Assembly: GCA_016592635.1 (NCBI GenBank)
Contig: AP023240.1
Location: forward strand, 3,947,630-4,011,629
DNA: 64,000 bases
Reading direction: 5' to 3'
Source of the DNA: Methyloprofundus sp.
Lineage (GTDB): Bacteria; Pseudomonadota; Gammaproteobacteria; Methylococcales; Methylomonadaceae
The position numbers and the translations under genes were made by a program. The notes under the pieces were generated by a model that saw only the letters and a program-made list of their open reading frames with translations, was not told the origin of the DNA and searched no databases. This document shows, in pieces, positions 9,335 through 19,288 of the stretch (positions are counted from its first letter, which is position 1; every line of letters begins with the position of its first letter).

Positions 9335-11353
9335 ATGGAAGCAGTACAATTTAATAAACTCATTAAATCAGTTAAACTAGGTAAGCTAGTCGGTAATGCT
9401 CGGTACTTGCACAATAGTGCGTTCCACGCCATACCACCTGAATTAAAAGACTTTATTATTCTAATTGCAAACGCTTTAAAAATTCCCGACAGCGACTGGA
9501 ATATCATAAAATTACACACCCAACAATTCCGACTCTCCTACCTGAATTATCCGCAATTTTATGACGACTCTTACCCCGCCTTACACAATAGCATTACTGT
9601 TGATTTAGATAATAAAACCCAAAAAATTGCAGATTATACTGCAACTGAAAACACTCCCATTCTGCATCGTAAAGAGCTATTTATCAGCCCTGATGACGAA
9701 CATTATGCAGAATTCACCAGTATCACTGCAGAAGGTGAAGCTGCTGGCCTCTATGAAAACAGTCGCATTATTGGCTTTAAAAAATCATGGGAACGCGTCA
9801 TTCATCAGCATGGTTATCAGTTAGTTGATGGCCGCCTATTTCGCTTAAGTGCGGTCATCAATGCCGCAACACCCGACAATAAAATTGACCGCCATAAAAC
9901 TGCAATCCAACGTCAATCATTATCTACCCCTATGAAAGCATTAGCCAAACATGGCTACTTGGATGGTGAATACACAGTTTTTGATTATGGTTGTGGCTTA
10001 GGTGATGATTTAAAAGAGCTGGAAGCACATGGTATTGATGCCGCAGGCTGGGATCCAACCCACCGCCCTGAAGTAGATCGTTTTACTTGTGACTTAGTGA
10101 ATATCGGCTTTGTGATTAATGTCATCGAAGACCGAGAAGAACGCATAGAAGCCGTTCAACTAGCCTTTGAACTGGCTGAAAAATTACTTGTCATTTCAGC
10201 CATGATTGCTGGCGAAGCACATATCCAAAAATTCACACCGTATAAAGATGGTGTGATTACCTCACTAAACACCTTCCAAAAATATTTCTCGCAATCCGAA
10301 TTACAAGCCTTCATTGAAAATACTCTAGATGAAAATGCTATTGCTGTTGGCCCTGGTATTTTCTTTGTTTTTAAAGACAAACTGGAAGAGCAACTATTTT
10401 TAGCAGACAGGCAAAAACGCCAGCATAATTGGAAGCAAATCACGACTCGTCCAACGAGCAACAAAGAAAAATTTGAGCTTGTTTATGTTGAAAATGAACA
10501 ACTGTTTAAAGAATTCTGGAATACCTGCCTAGCCTTGGGGCGAATCCCTGCAAATGATGAATTTTCTGAATCAGCTAAAATTAAAACACTGGTTGGCTCT
10601 CATCAAAAAACATTTACCTTACTTGACAGCCTGTTCGAGCATAATGAATTTGCGCAAGCCGAGAAATATTGCAAAGAAGATCTACTGGTTTATTTCTCCT
10701 TATCCCAATTTGATAAAAGAAAGCCTTATACACAACTACCTGATCAATTACAACGCGATGTAAAAGCTTTTTTTGGCAATTACAATAACGCCATTGCCAT
10801 AGCACGTGAATTATTATTTTCGATTGCCGATACCGAGCTCATTACAGAAACCAGTCTAGCTGCACAACAAATATTACCTGCCAGTACTCTACTCGCCAAT
10901 CACTCACTCACCTTTCACAAAGACTTTATTGACCTGTTACCCGCAGTACTGCGTATCTATATTGGCTGTGGCATCCAGCTCTATGGCGATATTGAGGGTA
11001 TCCAACTCATAAAAATCCACTTCCATTCTGGCAAAGTCTCCTTTATGGGCTATGCTGGTTTTAATGACTCACCACTGCCATTATTAAAAGAACGCATTAA
11101 AGTTAAATTAACCCAGCAGCAAGTAGATTATTTTGATTACGTTGAAGAGTACGCACAACAACCACTGTATTATAAATCACATTATCTGACTGAAGATTAC
11201 CCAAACTACAAGAAACAAGTCAGCTTTGATAAAAAAATCGCCCTATTCTTGCCAGCCAATACTCGTTATGGTCTCAGGTTAGATGCATTGCAAACCATAC
11301 TGGATAATAATCAAACGGAGATTAAAGGTTTTCGGTTTTATAACAAAAAGTAA
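9335..11353 (+). CDS. DNA phosphorothioation-associated putative methyltransferase
   Basis: The 672-residue protein matches, from memory of the family, the Dnd-associated putative methyltransferases (TIGR04096 type). Its central block runs HKTAIQRQSLS, a Rossmann SAM-binding motif VFDYGCGLGDD, then GWDPTHRPE, VNVIEDREER and a segment ending FQKYFSQSEL. About 200 residues precede the methyltransferase fold and about 300 follow. Family members often lie beside dndA-dndE, which install sulfur in the DNA backbone, but their own reaction is not established. Here only a broken cysteine desulfurase (12624-13460) remains from such a set. The gene itself looks intact, with a start 5 bp after its partner. 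Confidence 0.78.
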   Translation: MEAVQFNKLIKSVKLGKLVGNARYLHNSAFHAIPPELKDFIILIANALKIPDSDWNIIKLHTQQFRLSYLNYPQFYDDSYPALHNSITVDLDNKTQKIADYTATENTPILHRKELFISPDDEHYAEFTSITAEGEAAGLYENSRIIGFKKSWERVIHQHGYQLVDGRLFRLSAVINAATPDNKIDRHKTAIQRQSLSTPMKALAKHGYLDGEYTVFDYGCGLGDDLKELEAHGIDAAGWDPTHRPEVDRFTCDLVNIGFVINVIEDREERIEAVQLAFELAEKLLVISAMIAGEAHIQKFTPYKDGVITSLNTFQKYFSQSELQAFIENTLDENAIAVGPGIFFVFKDKLEEQLFLADRQKRQHNWKQITTRPTSNKEKFELVYVENEQLFKEFWNTCLALGRIPANDEFSESAKIKTLVGSHQKTFTLLDSLFEHNEFAQAEKYCKEDLLVYFSLSQFDKRKPYTQLPDQLQRDVKAFFGNYNNAIAIARELLFSIADTELITETSLAAQQILPASTLLANHSLTFHKDFIDLLPAVLRIYIGCGIQLYGDIEGIQLIKIHFHSGKVSFMGYAGFNDSPLPLLKERIKVKLTQQQVDYFDYVEEYAQQPLYYKSHYLTEDYPNYKKQVSFDKKIALFLPANTRYGLRLDALQTILDNNQTEIKGFRFYNKK

Positions 11354-11410
11354 ATTATCTTACCCTTATTTATCCTTGCAAATTCGGAATTAAAGTCCAT
11401 AATTACAAGG

Positions 11411-12592
11411 ATGATAAAACGCCATTTACAAACAAAACTTGAATATCTAATCGACAACTACCCAGCGGTTGCACTATTAGGACCAAGGCAAGCAGGGAAG
11501 ACAACACTTGCCCTAGATATTGCAGCACATCGTAACGCTATCTACTTAGACCTTGAATCTGAACAAGATAGAGCTAAATTAACACAAACGGAGCTATACC
11601 TAATACAACACGAAGACAAGCTGGTTATTCTTGATGAAGTACAGCGTGCACCAGAGCTGTTTCAAAACCTGCGTGGATTAATCGACCAAGGCCGCCGTAA
11701 AGGCTTGCGTAGCGCACGCTTTTTATTGCTAGGTTCAGCATCAATTGAGCTACTTAAACAATCTAGCGAGACTTTAGCAGGCCGTATTGCCTATCTAGAA
11801 CTCCCCCCTATTCACGCCCTAGAAGTCGTTAACTCTCAGCGCGATCATTTATGGGTACGGGGTGGGTTTCCAGACAGTCTCTTGGCCGCAAATGATCAAC
11901 TCAGTTTTCAATGGCGCTTAGATTTTATCCGCACCTATCTTGAACGCGACATTCCTCAGCTTGGCCCACGTATTCCTGCAGAAACTTTACGCCGCTTTTG
12001 GATCATGCTGGCTCATAACCAAAGTGAATTATTGAACGCTTCAAAGCTTGCTGGTTCACTAGGAGTCGATGGTAAAACTATCGCTAAATATTTAGACCTT
12101 ATGGTTGATTTACTGCTAGTACGCCGCTTACAACCTTGGCACAATAATACCGCCAAACGCATGATCAAATCACCCAAAGTCTATGTCCGAGATAGTGGTA
12201 TTGTGCATGCGTTATTGGGTATTCATAACCAAGAAAACTTGCTCGGTCACCCTATTTGCGGCGGGAGCTGGGAGGGATTTATTATTGAAAATATTATAGC
12301 CACTGCCCCACAAAATACAGCAGCTTATTTTTATCGCAGCAGTGGTGGTGCCGAATGTGACTTAATTCTGCAATTCCCCAATCAAAAAACTTGGGCAATT
12401 GAAGTCAAACGCAGCCTAAATCCTAAAGTTGAAAAAGGCTTTTATTTTGCCTGCGACGATGTGCAACCTAATGCGCGTTATGTTGTCTATTCAGGTGCGG
12501 AAACTTACCCACTTGCTGATGGTATTCACGCAATTAATCTGGATAACTTACTTATTAAACTAAAAAACCTTGAGCTCAATAGCATTCAATAA
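11411..12592 (+). CDS. AAA_14/DUF4143 ATPase
   Basis: The protein has 393 residues. Walker A GPRQAGKTT lies near residues 24-32 and Walker B LVILDEVQRAP near 75, with sensor-type LLLGSASIELL after it. The C-terminal half is the DUF4143 domain (about 205-360) with a PD-(D/E)XK-like block ending AIEVKRS. Such single-gene ATPases are widespread, often near mobile or toxin genes, and their role is unknown. It sits between the methyltransferase-like gene and the desulfurase remnant and is probably a later arrival, since those two kinds of gene are commonly neighbours. Confidence 0.85.
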   Translation: MIKRHLQTKLEYLIDNYPAVALLGPRQAGKTTLALDIAAHRNAIYLDLESEQDRAKLTQTELYLIQHEDKLVILDEVQRAPELFQNLRGLIDQGRRKGLRSARFLLLGSASIELLKQSSETLAGRIAYLELPPIHALEVVNSQRDHLWVRGGFPDSLLAANDQLSFQWRLDFIRTYLERDIPQLGPRIPAETLRRFWIMLAHNQSELLNASKLAGSLGVDGKTIAKYLDLMVDLLLVRRLQPWHNNTAKRMIKSPKVYVRDSGIVHALLGIHNQENLLGHPICGGSWEGFIIENIIATAPQNTAAYFYRSSGGAECDLILQFPNQKTWAIEVKRSLNPKVEKGFYFACDDVQPNARYVVYSGAETYPLADGIHAINLDNLLIKLKNLELNSIQ

Positions 12593-12623
12593 TATCAACT
12601 TACACATGAATCAGCCAACCTGA

Positions 12624-13460
12624 ATAAATGGAACTTTTGCCAACCCCTCTTCAATACAGCATTATTTTGGCGAACAAACAGAAATGGCCGTTGAAAATGC
12701 ACGTGCAACGATGGCTAAATACCTACATTGCAAAGCCAAGGAGTTGGTATTTACCTCGGGGGCAACAGAATCCAATAACCTAGCTATTAAAGGCATCGCT
12801 TATAGCCGCAAAGAGCAAGGTAAGCATATTATTACTGTAGCAACAGAGCATAAAGCTATTTTGGACACCTGCAAACAACTGGAAAAGAAGGTTTTAATGT
12901 CACTCTCCGCACATAAGTTTTATGACCCTATGGGTATTGGTTGTCTATTTATCCGCAACCGCGCCAAAACACACTTACAACCATTAACGCATGGTGGTGG
13001 ACAAGAATATAGTTTACGACCTGGGACACTGGCAACACACCAAATTGCAGGTATGGCTAAAGCATTTGCATTAGCTAATGAGCGATTAAATGAAGATGCG
13101 CAACATCTCGCTGTATTACGTCACACATTCTTAGACCAGCTAAAAAATCTCGATGGCATAACTATCAACGGTCGTTCCGAAGCATCAATACCCAGTATTA
13201 TTAATATTAGCTTTGAGGGGGTAGGAGCAGATTCATTAATTATTGCTCTTAGAGATAAAGTTGCCATCTCTTCGAGTTCTGCCTGTAACTCAGGTGCAAT
13301 TGAAGCGTCTTATGTTTTAAGAGCGATGGGTATTGAAGGAGAAAGACTATACTCTGCCGTCAGGTTTAGTTTTGGGCGATACACAACCGAGCAAGAGATA
13401 AAGCAGGCAGGGAAAATTATTTGTACTGAGGTAAATCGGCTAAGAGAACTTGCGATGTAA
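12624..13460 (+). pseudogene. Cysteine desulfurase (DndA/IscS type) remnant, twice deleted
   Basis: Homology to NifS/IscS desulfurases can be read from a point just after an in-frame TGA (12621-12623). The translation gives NGTFANPSSIQH, the usual SGATESNN, a PLP-lysine site SAHK and the catalytic-loop Cys in SSACNSG. Two parts are missing. The first 30 or so residues, with the DxxATTP segment, are gone. About 80 residues are also gone between QLEKK and LMSLSAHK (junction near 12890), including NNEIG and the PLP-contacting HVDA. The internal loss keeps the frame, so 258 codons remain open from 12684. An active enzyme is not expected. The C-terminus (RLYSAVRFSFGRYTTEQ) and the nearby phosphorothioation gene favour dndA over housekeeping iscS. 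Confidence 0.8.
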
Positions 13461-13486
13461 GCTGAATTCGTATCATTAAGTAAACC

Positions 13487-14116
13487 TTATAGTATGCTTT
13501 TAGCCATCAAAAACTCGGCCACATCCTCATTCTGAACACGGTGATAAATCTCTTCAACCGACAAGAGCAAATCAATTGATGTAAACAAAACCTCATCCCC
13601 TAAAAAATAATGCTTAGGCAACCAGCTCTCGCTTCTGCGTAGCACCTGAATATCGACAATATCTTGCTCAATAATCACATATTCTTGCACACTAGCAAGG
13701 TTGATATAAGACATCAGTTTAATAGTCTCATCTATTCTTCGCGTTGACTTAGACAGCACTTCAACAATAATAACAGGCGACTCAACATAATAGTCATTAT
13801 CAGACACATCATCACAAACAACCATCACATCAGGGTAAAAAAAATTCGATCCCACCTTAAGCTTCATATCTGAACTAAAGGTTTCACATGAACTTTCCTG
13901 CAAGTGACTCCTAAATTCAGCATAAATATTCCCTGAAAGGCGCTCATGATTTTTACTCGCCCCAGCCATTGCATAAATGTTCCCACCAACTAATTCATGC
14001 TTGGTATCACGTATTAATTCACTCTGTAGGTAATCTTCTACACTAACAAAATCTTTTTCTTTTCTAGCTAACATATTCACTACTTGCTCAATACCCAAAA
14101 TTCTTGCTGCAACCAT
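13487..14116 (-). CDS. Uma2-family putative nuclease (DUF820)
   Basis: The 209-residue protein has the Uma2 restriction-nuclease-like fold: RDTKHELVGG near the N-terminus, KVGSNFFYPDVMVVCD and VIIVEVLSKST. This is the degenerate PD-(D/E)XK core typical of DUF820, where the last lysine is replaced. Members are numerous in cyanobacteria and sulfur or methane oxidisers, and their function is not established. The gene is convergent with the desulfurase remnant (26 bp apart) and lies 9 bp downstream of the next minus-strand gene, so the 16589-13487 block is probably one transcript. An earlier start at the Met of a downstream ATG (around residue 15) is possible. Confidence 0.8.
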   Translation of the reverse strand: MVAARILGIEQVVNMLARKEKDFVSVEDYLQSELIRDTKHELVGGNIYAMAGASKNHERLSGNIYAEFRSHLQESSCETFSSDMKLKVGSNFFYPDVMVVCDDVSDNDYYVESPVIIVEVLSKSTRRIDETIKLMSYINLASVQEYVIIEQDIVDIQVLRRSESWLPKHYFLGDEVLFTSIDLLLSVEEIYHRVQNEDVAEFLMAKSIL

Positions 14117-14125
14117 GCAATCGCC

Positions 14126-15670
14126 CTAAACCTGCTCCCAATCAAAACCGACAATATTACGTTCAGCTTGACCAAACTCCATTCCTATTAAAAAAATAAG
14201 ATTATCAGCAGCTAAGTATTTTTGCTGATAATTTTTAGCCTTAATTTGCGCTAAGGCCACTCCTTGCTCTTCACCGTCCTTTAACACCTTAAACTCAATA
14301 ATAAAGACTTTATTTTTTTGCATAACTGTTAAATCAATACACCCATGATTAGTAGTATCTTCTGCAATAACCGTTAAGCCCAAGGCACAAAAACAGCTAT
14401 ACACAATCGAAGCATAATAACCTTCGTAATTTGCAATTTTATTCTTACGATACCAATCATTAGGAATCGAAGCAAAAATAGCCCTAAATCCTTGTTCAAG
14501 CATACCAAAATCACTTAGCTGTAATGCCTTATGAATTTGAAAACGATTGCGAGTAATCGAGCTAGGTGTAGTATGCGTTAAATCGCGTAATAAATATTGA
14601 TTTAAGCTCGCTTTCACCTCACGATTTGGGTAAGTTAGATAAAACAAACGTTCACCCTCAAACTCTTCTACCTGTTTAATGGTTAAATATCCTGTCTGGA
14701 ATAATACGGTTTCTAAGGTGATGTCATTAATATCAAAGCTACCTAAATCCGCCTCGCTTAAAAAAACATTTTCCATATCAGGCACACTGTATTGTCGTTC
14801 TCTCACCAGCTTTAACAAGAAAGACGGACTACCTGTTTCAAACCAGTAGTTCTTAAATTGTTTTTTCTCCAAATACAGTAAAATTCCAAACGGATTATAA
14901 ACTTTCTCACCTAAAAAATTATAGCCGTTATACCAGCTCGCCAGCTGTTTAAAATCCACGCCCTCTAAGCGATCGGCAAACACCTGTTTAATCTCAGCTT
15001 CAGTGTACCCACACAAAGTAGCGTAATCAGAATCTAAAGAAATATCTTTTAAATTATTCAGCCCACTAAATAAACTAATTTTGCTGAATTTACTCACCCC
15101 TGTTAAAAATACAAACTTAAGGTACGCATCATTATCTTTCAGTACGGAGTAAATATTTCGCATCGCCTCTCGCAGCAATAATGCCGATTCTTCTTTTTCG
15201 AGATTATCTAAAATCGGTTTATCATACTCATCAATTAGCACCACCACAGGTAATGCTGTTTTTTCATAAAGCAGTTGGATTAATTCAGCAAACCGGTTGG
15301 CAGGGTTGGTTTGTTGTAACACAAGGTCATAATTTTTAGCATTTCTATCTAAGCTAAATTGAAACAACTCATGCAAGACTTCAACAGATGTAGCAATGCC
15401 ACCTGCAAAGCTAATATGAATCACAGCATATTGCTTTGACCAATTCCAATGATCGGCTAAATATAAATCTTTAAATAAATGCTCCTCACCCGCAAAAGCA
15501 GATTTTAAGGTACTGATGAGCAGTGATTTACCGAAGCGGCGTGGGCGTGATAGAAAATAATACTGCCCACTGTCAGCTAATTTAGCAATTAAGGACGTTT
15601 TATCAACGTAATAGCAGCTTTCATCAATGACTTTTGCAAAGGTTTGCAGGCCTATGGGGAGATTTTTCAT
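14126..15670 (-). CDS. AAA-ATPase-like protein with C-terminal PD-(D/E)XK nuclease domain
   Basis: The protein has 514 residues. An N-terminal AAA-ATPase-like domain (PF09820 type) has Walker A RPRRFGKSLL near residue 43 and Walker B VVVLIDEYDKPI near 145. The C-terminal PD-(D/E)XK_9 domain has GCIDLTVMQ and VFIIEFKVLK (metal-binding D...ExK). Such genes occur in many near-identical copies in anaerobes and sulfur bacteria and are suspected of a mobile or defence role, which is not proven. It is 4 bp from the upstream ParB-like gene and 9 bp from the Uma2 gene, suggesting co-transcription. Confidence 0.85.
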   Translation of the reverse strand: MKNLPIGLQTFAKVIDESCYYVDKTSLIAKLADSGQYYFLSRPRRFGKSLLISTLKSAFAGEEHLFKDLYLADHWNWSKQYAVIHISFAGGIATSVEVLHELFQFSLDRNAKNYDLVLQQTNPANRFAELIQLLYEKTALPVVVLIDEYDKPILDNLEKEESALLLREAMRNIYSVLKDNDAYLKFVFLTGVSKFSKISLFSGLNNLKDISLDSDYATLCGYTEAEIKQVFADRLEGVDFKQLASWYNGYNFLGEKVYNPFGILLYLEKKQFKNYWFETGSPSFLLKLVRERQYSVPDMENVFLSEADLGSFDINDITLETVLFQTGYLTIKQVEEFEGERLFYLTYPNREVKASLNQYLLRDLTHTTPSSITRNRFQIHKALQLSDFGMLEQGFRAIFASIPNDWYRKNKIANYEGYYASIVYSCFCALGLTVIAEDTTNHGCIDLTVMQKNKVFIIEFKVLKDGEEQGVALAQIKAKNYQQKYLAADNLIFLIGMEFGQAERNIVGFDWEQV

Positions 15671-15674
15671 CGAT

Positions 15675-16589
15675 TTATTGCCTCTTTGCGTATTTTAAGG
15701 CTTGCTTTAAAGAGCCTTGTTCCCGAAAATTTTGTAAAGCATCTGGGTTAGATAAAACCTCATTTAATTGCTTGAGTTGATCGCTATTACCTAGAACTTG
15801 GCTTTTATTATTTTCATTTTTGCGGAAGAACCAGTTGATGAGTTCTTTAAGGTGCTGCTGGTTTAAATGTTCAAGTGGGTTTTCAAGGCTTAAATCAACA
15901 GCAATAAACTGCCTAATATGTTCTTTAGCAAGTGAATCAGCAATATAAATAAAATGAAGACTGCTTTCATCTAAGCTAGGTATTTTATAAAAGCCCTCAT
16001 CTTCAATAATAAGGTAAACCTCATAACTGACTAAAATCTTTTTCACGTAGTCCGAGCGACTGCCAATTTTTTTAGCCAACTCACGCGCCGATTCAGACAG
16101 CGTAGTTCCTTGAGTGACTTCCAGTAAACTATTCAAATACCGCGCTTTAGCCACTAAACTCCATGATTTAATGCCTGTGATATGCCGATAACCTAAGTAT
16201 TGTAAAATTTCCGCTCTTTCTTGAAAAATAATACAAGGTATTTCAGTCGGCCTAAAGGGTGTTTCTTTAAGGACTTTAGCTATTTTTCGGGTATGGACAT
16301 CAGCTAAACTTATGTCATTTAATAGAAATAATGCAGTCAGCCTTCGGTTTCCATCAACTACGATATATTTGTCAGACTCAGTGCTTTCTATGGCTAGCAA
16401 CGCTTCCCCAATAAAAAAATCATTCTGCCCAATTGCTAGCATTAGCTCAATAATTGAAGCGTCTTCAAGTAGCCAGTTGATAATACTTTCTTGGGTGCGC
16501 TGGTTTTTTCTGAATGCAAGCGGGAGCCTAGGGTTTTCTAGGTCTAGGCTTAGGTTATTTAGAGGGATGTATTTTATATTTTTGTTCAC
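15675..16589 (-). CDS. ParB/Sulfiredoxin-fold domain protein
   Basis: The protein has 304 residues. The N-terminal half has the ParB-N nuclease/CTPase-like fold: LSLDLENPRLP, then IGQNDFFIGEALL and the box VVDGNRRLTAL. The rest is helical. It lacks a clear chromosome-partition context (no parA), and resembles the ParB-like proteins found with restriction and ATPase genes. It is the first gene of the 16589-13487 run. The function is unknown. Confidence 0.75.
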   Translation of the reverse strand: MNKNIKYIPLNNLSLDLENPRLPLAFRKNQRTQESIINWLLEDASIIELMLAIGQNDFFIGEALLAIESTESDKYIVVDGNRRLTALFLLNDISLADVHTRKIAKVLKETPFRPTEIPCIIFQERAEILQYLGYRHITGIKSWSLVAKARYLNSLLEVTQGTTLSESARELAKKIGSRSDYVKKILVSYEVYLIIEDEGFYKIPSLDESSLHFIYIADSLAKEHIRQFIAVDLSLENPLEHLNQQHLKELINWFFRKNENNKSQVLGNSDQLKQLNEVLSNPDALQNFREQGSLKQALKYAKRQ

Positions 16590-16651
16590 TAATATTCATC
16601 TCGTGGACTTAAGTGTTAATTTGTTATAGCTTGAGAGTCTTGTTAACTTGA

Positions 16652-16680
16652 CTCGCTCCCAGCTCCAGCTTAGGAACGAG
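16652..16680. repeat. REP family A, degenerate single copy
   Basis: This imperfect palindrome starts CTCGCTCCCAGCTCC and ends GGAACGAG. It is a decayed copy of the CATTCCCAAGCTGGAGC repeat seen at 22640-22667 beside the first RAYT gene. Confidence 0.6.
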
Positions 16681-17606
16681 AAAAAATCACCCACCTTACG
16701 AACTTAAGTGACTATAAACATCATCAATTAAACCAATATCAAGCCCGCCTTCACCTAAAGAGCTATAATGAGCAACGATAAAGTCTTTGTAGCTATCAAT
16801 GAACTCATCTGGAACATCATTATCAACTAATATAATTTGGCATAGCTGATTTTCAGCTTTCGCATAATTAACAAGATTGATAATATTTTCATAGATATTT
16901 TGATATTTAAGAGGATCTGACGCGCCTTCTTTTAAATCATCTTTGGTGTTAGTTTCATCTATATACCTACTTTTTGTTGTTTTTCCTAAGTACTTTCCCA
17001 CTGTATCAATCATCAATAACCTTGGGTGATTTATATCTTCCTTAATGGCATATCTTAATATTCCAAGCATATAGCCTATAGATGTTATCGTTCGCAACCC
17101 ACCAGATGTTAAATTAACATAATCCTTATCTCGAATAATAGGCATAAATGTTTTTTCACTAATTTTAATGCTGTGCCTATTATTTATATTTACAAATTTA
17201 AGATACTTATTTAAAGAATCTCCCAACCCATTAAGTACATTTTGTAGATCTGGAGCTTTTTCTTTTAATTCAATCAATTGTACTTTGAGTTTTTTTATAG
17301 CCTCACCTAAATCTTGATAAGTTTTGAGCATTTTTTCCTGCTGGTTTCTTATTTTAAGGTGACTAACGTAGCTTTTTCGGCGCTGGGACTGTGATGAAAT
17401 TTCTTTCACAATTGTATCTCTTTGTGTTAGATATGGCGTTATCATTCCCTTGCTTTCTGTATCTAGCATATCTTTAGCTTTTAAAATATCTTCTTGATAT
17501 AAAGTACTTTTTTTGACTAATGTTTTAGACTTTGAAAATTGACTATCAAGTAGCGTTGTAATATTTTTTTGCCTTTTAATTAAAGATTTTAATTCTTCAT
17601 CTAGCG

Positions 17607-17614
17607 TTTCAGTT
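17607..17614. repeat. Target-site duplication of the IS66-family element (left)
   Basis: TTTCAGTT, identical to 19281-19288. An 8-bp duplication is the family norm for IS66. Confidence 0.9.
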
Positions 17615-19280
17615 GTAATTATTCAGAGACCTTAATACTAGGCAATGCTGGAACCGCACTACCTGTCCGTTGACTAGCTATGACAGCTGCCAAATAAACC
17701 CAGGGCGATTGGTTTCTTTTTCGACACGTTTCAATGACACTGATTAAAATGGCAAATACGCGAGAGCCTTCTTCTGTCCGCGTACCATAGCAAATGCCCC
17801 GCAAGATGACCCAATGCCGCAAAGCCCGTTCAGCTTCATTATTCGTTAATGGGTATTGAGGGTAATCCAATACGCGAAAAATAGCCTCCCAATCATTGAG
17901 CATTTCCGTGGCCAGTGCAGCCGATTTTTTGTGAGTATGCGATTGCATTTGTACGCATAGTTGCTGATAGACCAGTAGCTGTAATTGGTAGGTCTTTGAT
18001 AGTGGTTCGTCCGGGTGCTGATTTCTTGCATCTCGTACTGAAGTGATTAACATACCTAATAAATCAAGTGTTTGCCTACCAAAGAGTTGCGCTTCTTTAT
18101 CAAGGCTTTCTTTCAGCCCCTCTGCTTTTCGTAGCAAATGCGCCCAACAGCGCATACGGTTCGGGTATCGTCGGTAGACCTGATAACCATCACTCATTAG
18201 CCAGCCGACATAGTCTTCACCCAATATATTCTCAATGAGTTCGGCACTGCGAGAGGCAATCCAATAGGCAGTTACGCTGTCGGTGGTAAAGACCCATAAC
18301 CATAGAAATGTCGTGAGCTCCATCCAAGACGTTTCATCTACGTGCAGCAATTCGCTATTGACGATTTCTTGTACGAGCTCCTCTTCAATCGGCATCGCGG
18401 CAGCGCCACTTTCATGAAGCGTATTATTAATCGTCCCGATACTGAGTCGTATCCCTAGCCAATCGTGCAAAAATTCCTGTACCCGCTCACGTGATAAGCG
18501 CATGCGATAGCTAAGGCAGACAATCAAGGATGCGAGACCAGGGCCAACAAGTCGCCATTCACTGCAACTGATCTCAGGCAGTGACTCATGGCTTGATCGA
18601 TGAACTTCTTTGCGCGTGATGTGATGACAGGAGCACGTTGTTTCATATAGGACATGCTTGGTATTTGTCAGGTATATACCAGGATGCAGAGTATCTGCCC
18701 ATTCAATATCAAGGGTTTCAAAGGCGGTATAGGCTATTGCCGAATCTGTCTTTAATGGCTGACTGCAACAGGCACAAAACTGAGGATAGTGGTGTTGATA
18801 GTCCGTAATTACAATTTTTTGTTGGCGCCCGAAACCTTGCGCTCCCGGCTGCTTCCCGGGCTTTCGTAAGGGGTTTTCCGAGTCCTGCTTTTGAGGCTCT
18901 GGCGAGGGACTTTTTACTTTATCCTCAAGCTTTTTACCAGGGCTTTCTGTTTCTTCTTCAGGTTCGACCAGCTCTTCGTTACTTTTTTGATCGTTGGCAT
19001 ATTTATCCCAAGGAGCATCGCTACTGGGTGGACGAGAGCTATTTCGTGAGCTTTGGCTTAAACATTCGCGAGCTTCTTTTAAATCATTGAGCAACTTTAT
19101 CGACAAGCGACGCAATTCCTCTTCGGATAAATTTAGAAGCTCTTCTTCATTAAGCTGGCTTAAGTCATGGCAGGTGAGTTGCATGGTATGAATGTTACTG
19201 TTTGTTCTTCGATTTGTACAACTTTATTAGTAGGTTTGGCAACTTTTTTTAAATAATTATTAAGGGGTATGAATATTTAC
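17615..19280 (-). mobile_element. IS66-family insertion sequence, 1,666 bp
   Basis: The ends are imperfect inverted repeats. The left end reads GTAATTATTCAGAGACC, and the right end read inwards is GTAAATATTCATACCCC (12 of 17 identical, both starting GTAA as in IS66). Perfect 8-bp duplications flank it. It carries a single tnpC-like transposase and no tnpA/tnpB, as in the ISBst12 subgroup. It interrupts the ATPase gene of a probable ABC-three-component system. Confidence 0.9.
17619..19184 (-). CDS. IS66-family transposase (TnpC type)
   Basis: The protein has 521 residues. Its N-terminal leucine-rich coiled coil is followed by SSRPPSSD and a charged, proline-rich linker, then a zinc-binding segment (CACC and CSCHH cysteine/histidine pairs, about 130-190). 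The DDE catalytic domain has LLHVDETSW, the block LMSDGYQVYR and a C-terminal LTNNEAERALR (catalytic Glu). The C-terminal helices include GSRVFAILISVIETCRKR. The frame is complete, so the element may be mobile by itself. The stop lies 4 bp inside the left IS end. Confidence 0.93.
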   Translation of the reverse strand: MQLTCHDLSQLNEEELLNLSEEELRRLSIKLLNDLKEARECLSQSSRNSSRPPSSDAPWDKYANDQKSNEELVEPEEETESPGKKLEDKVKSPSPEPQKQDSENPLRKPGKQPGAQGFGRQQKIVITDYQHHYPQFCACCSQPLKTDSAIAYTAFETLDIEWADTLHPGIYLTNTKHVLYETTCSCHHITRKEVHRSSHESLPEISCSEWRLVGPGLASLIVCLSYRMRLSRERVQEFLHDWLGIRLSIGTINNTLHESGAAAMPIEEELVQEIVNSELLHVDETSWMELTTFLWLWVFTTDSVTAYWIASRSAELIENILGEDYVGWLMSDGYQVYRRYPNRMRCWAHLLRKAEGLKESLDKEAQLFGRQTLDLLGMLITSVRDARNQHPDEPLSKTYQLQLLVYQQLCVQMQSHTHKKSAALATEMLNDWEAIFRVLDYPQYPLTNNEAERALRHWVILRGICYGTRTEEGSRVFAILISVIETCRKRNQSPWVYLAAVIASQRTGSAVPALPSIKVSE

Positions 19281-19288
19281 TTTCAGTT
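19281..19288. repeat. Target-site duplication of the IS66-family element (right)
   Basis: TTTCAGTT, identical to 17607-17614. Taking out one copy with the IS restores the reading frame of the interrupted ATPase. Confidence 0.9.
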
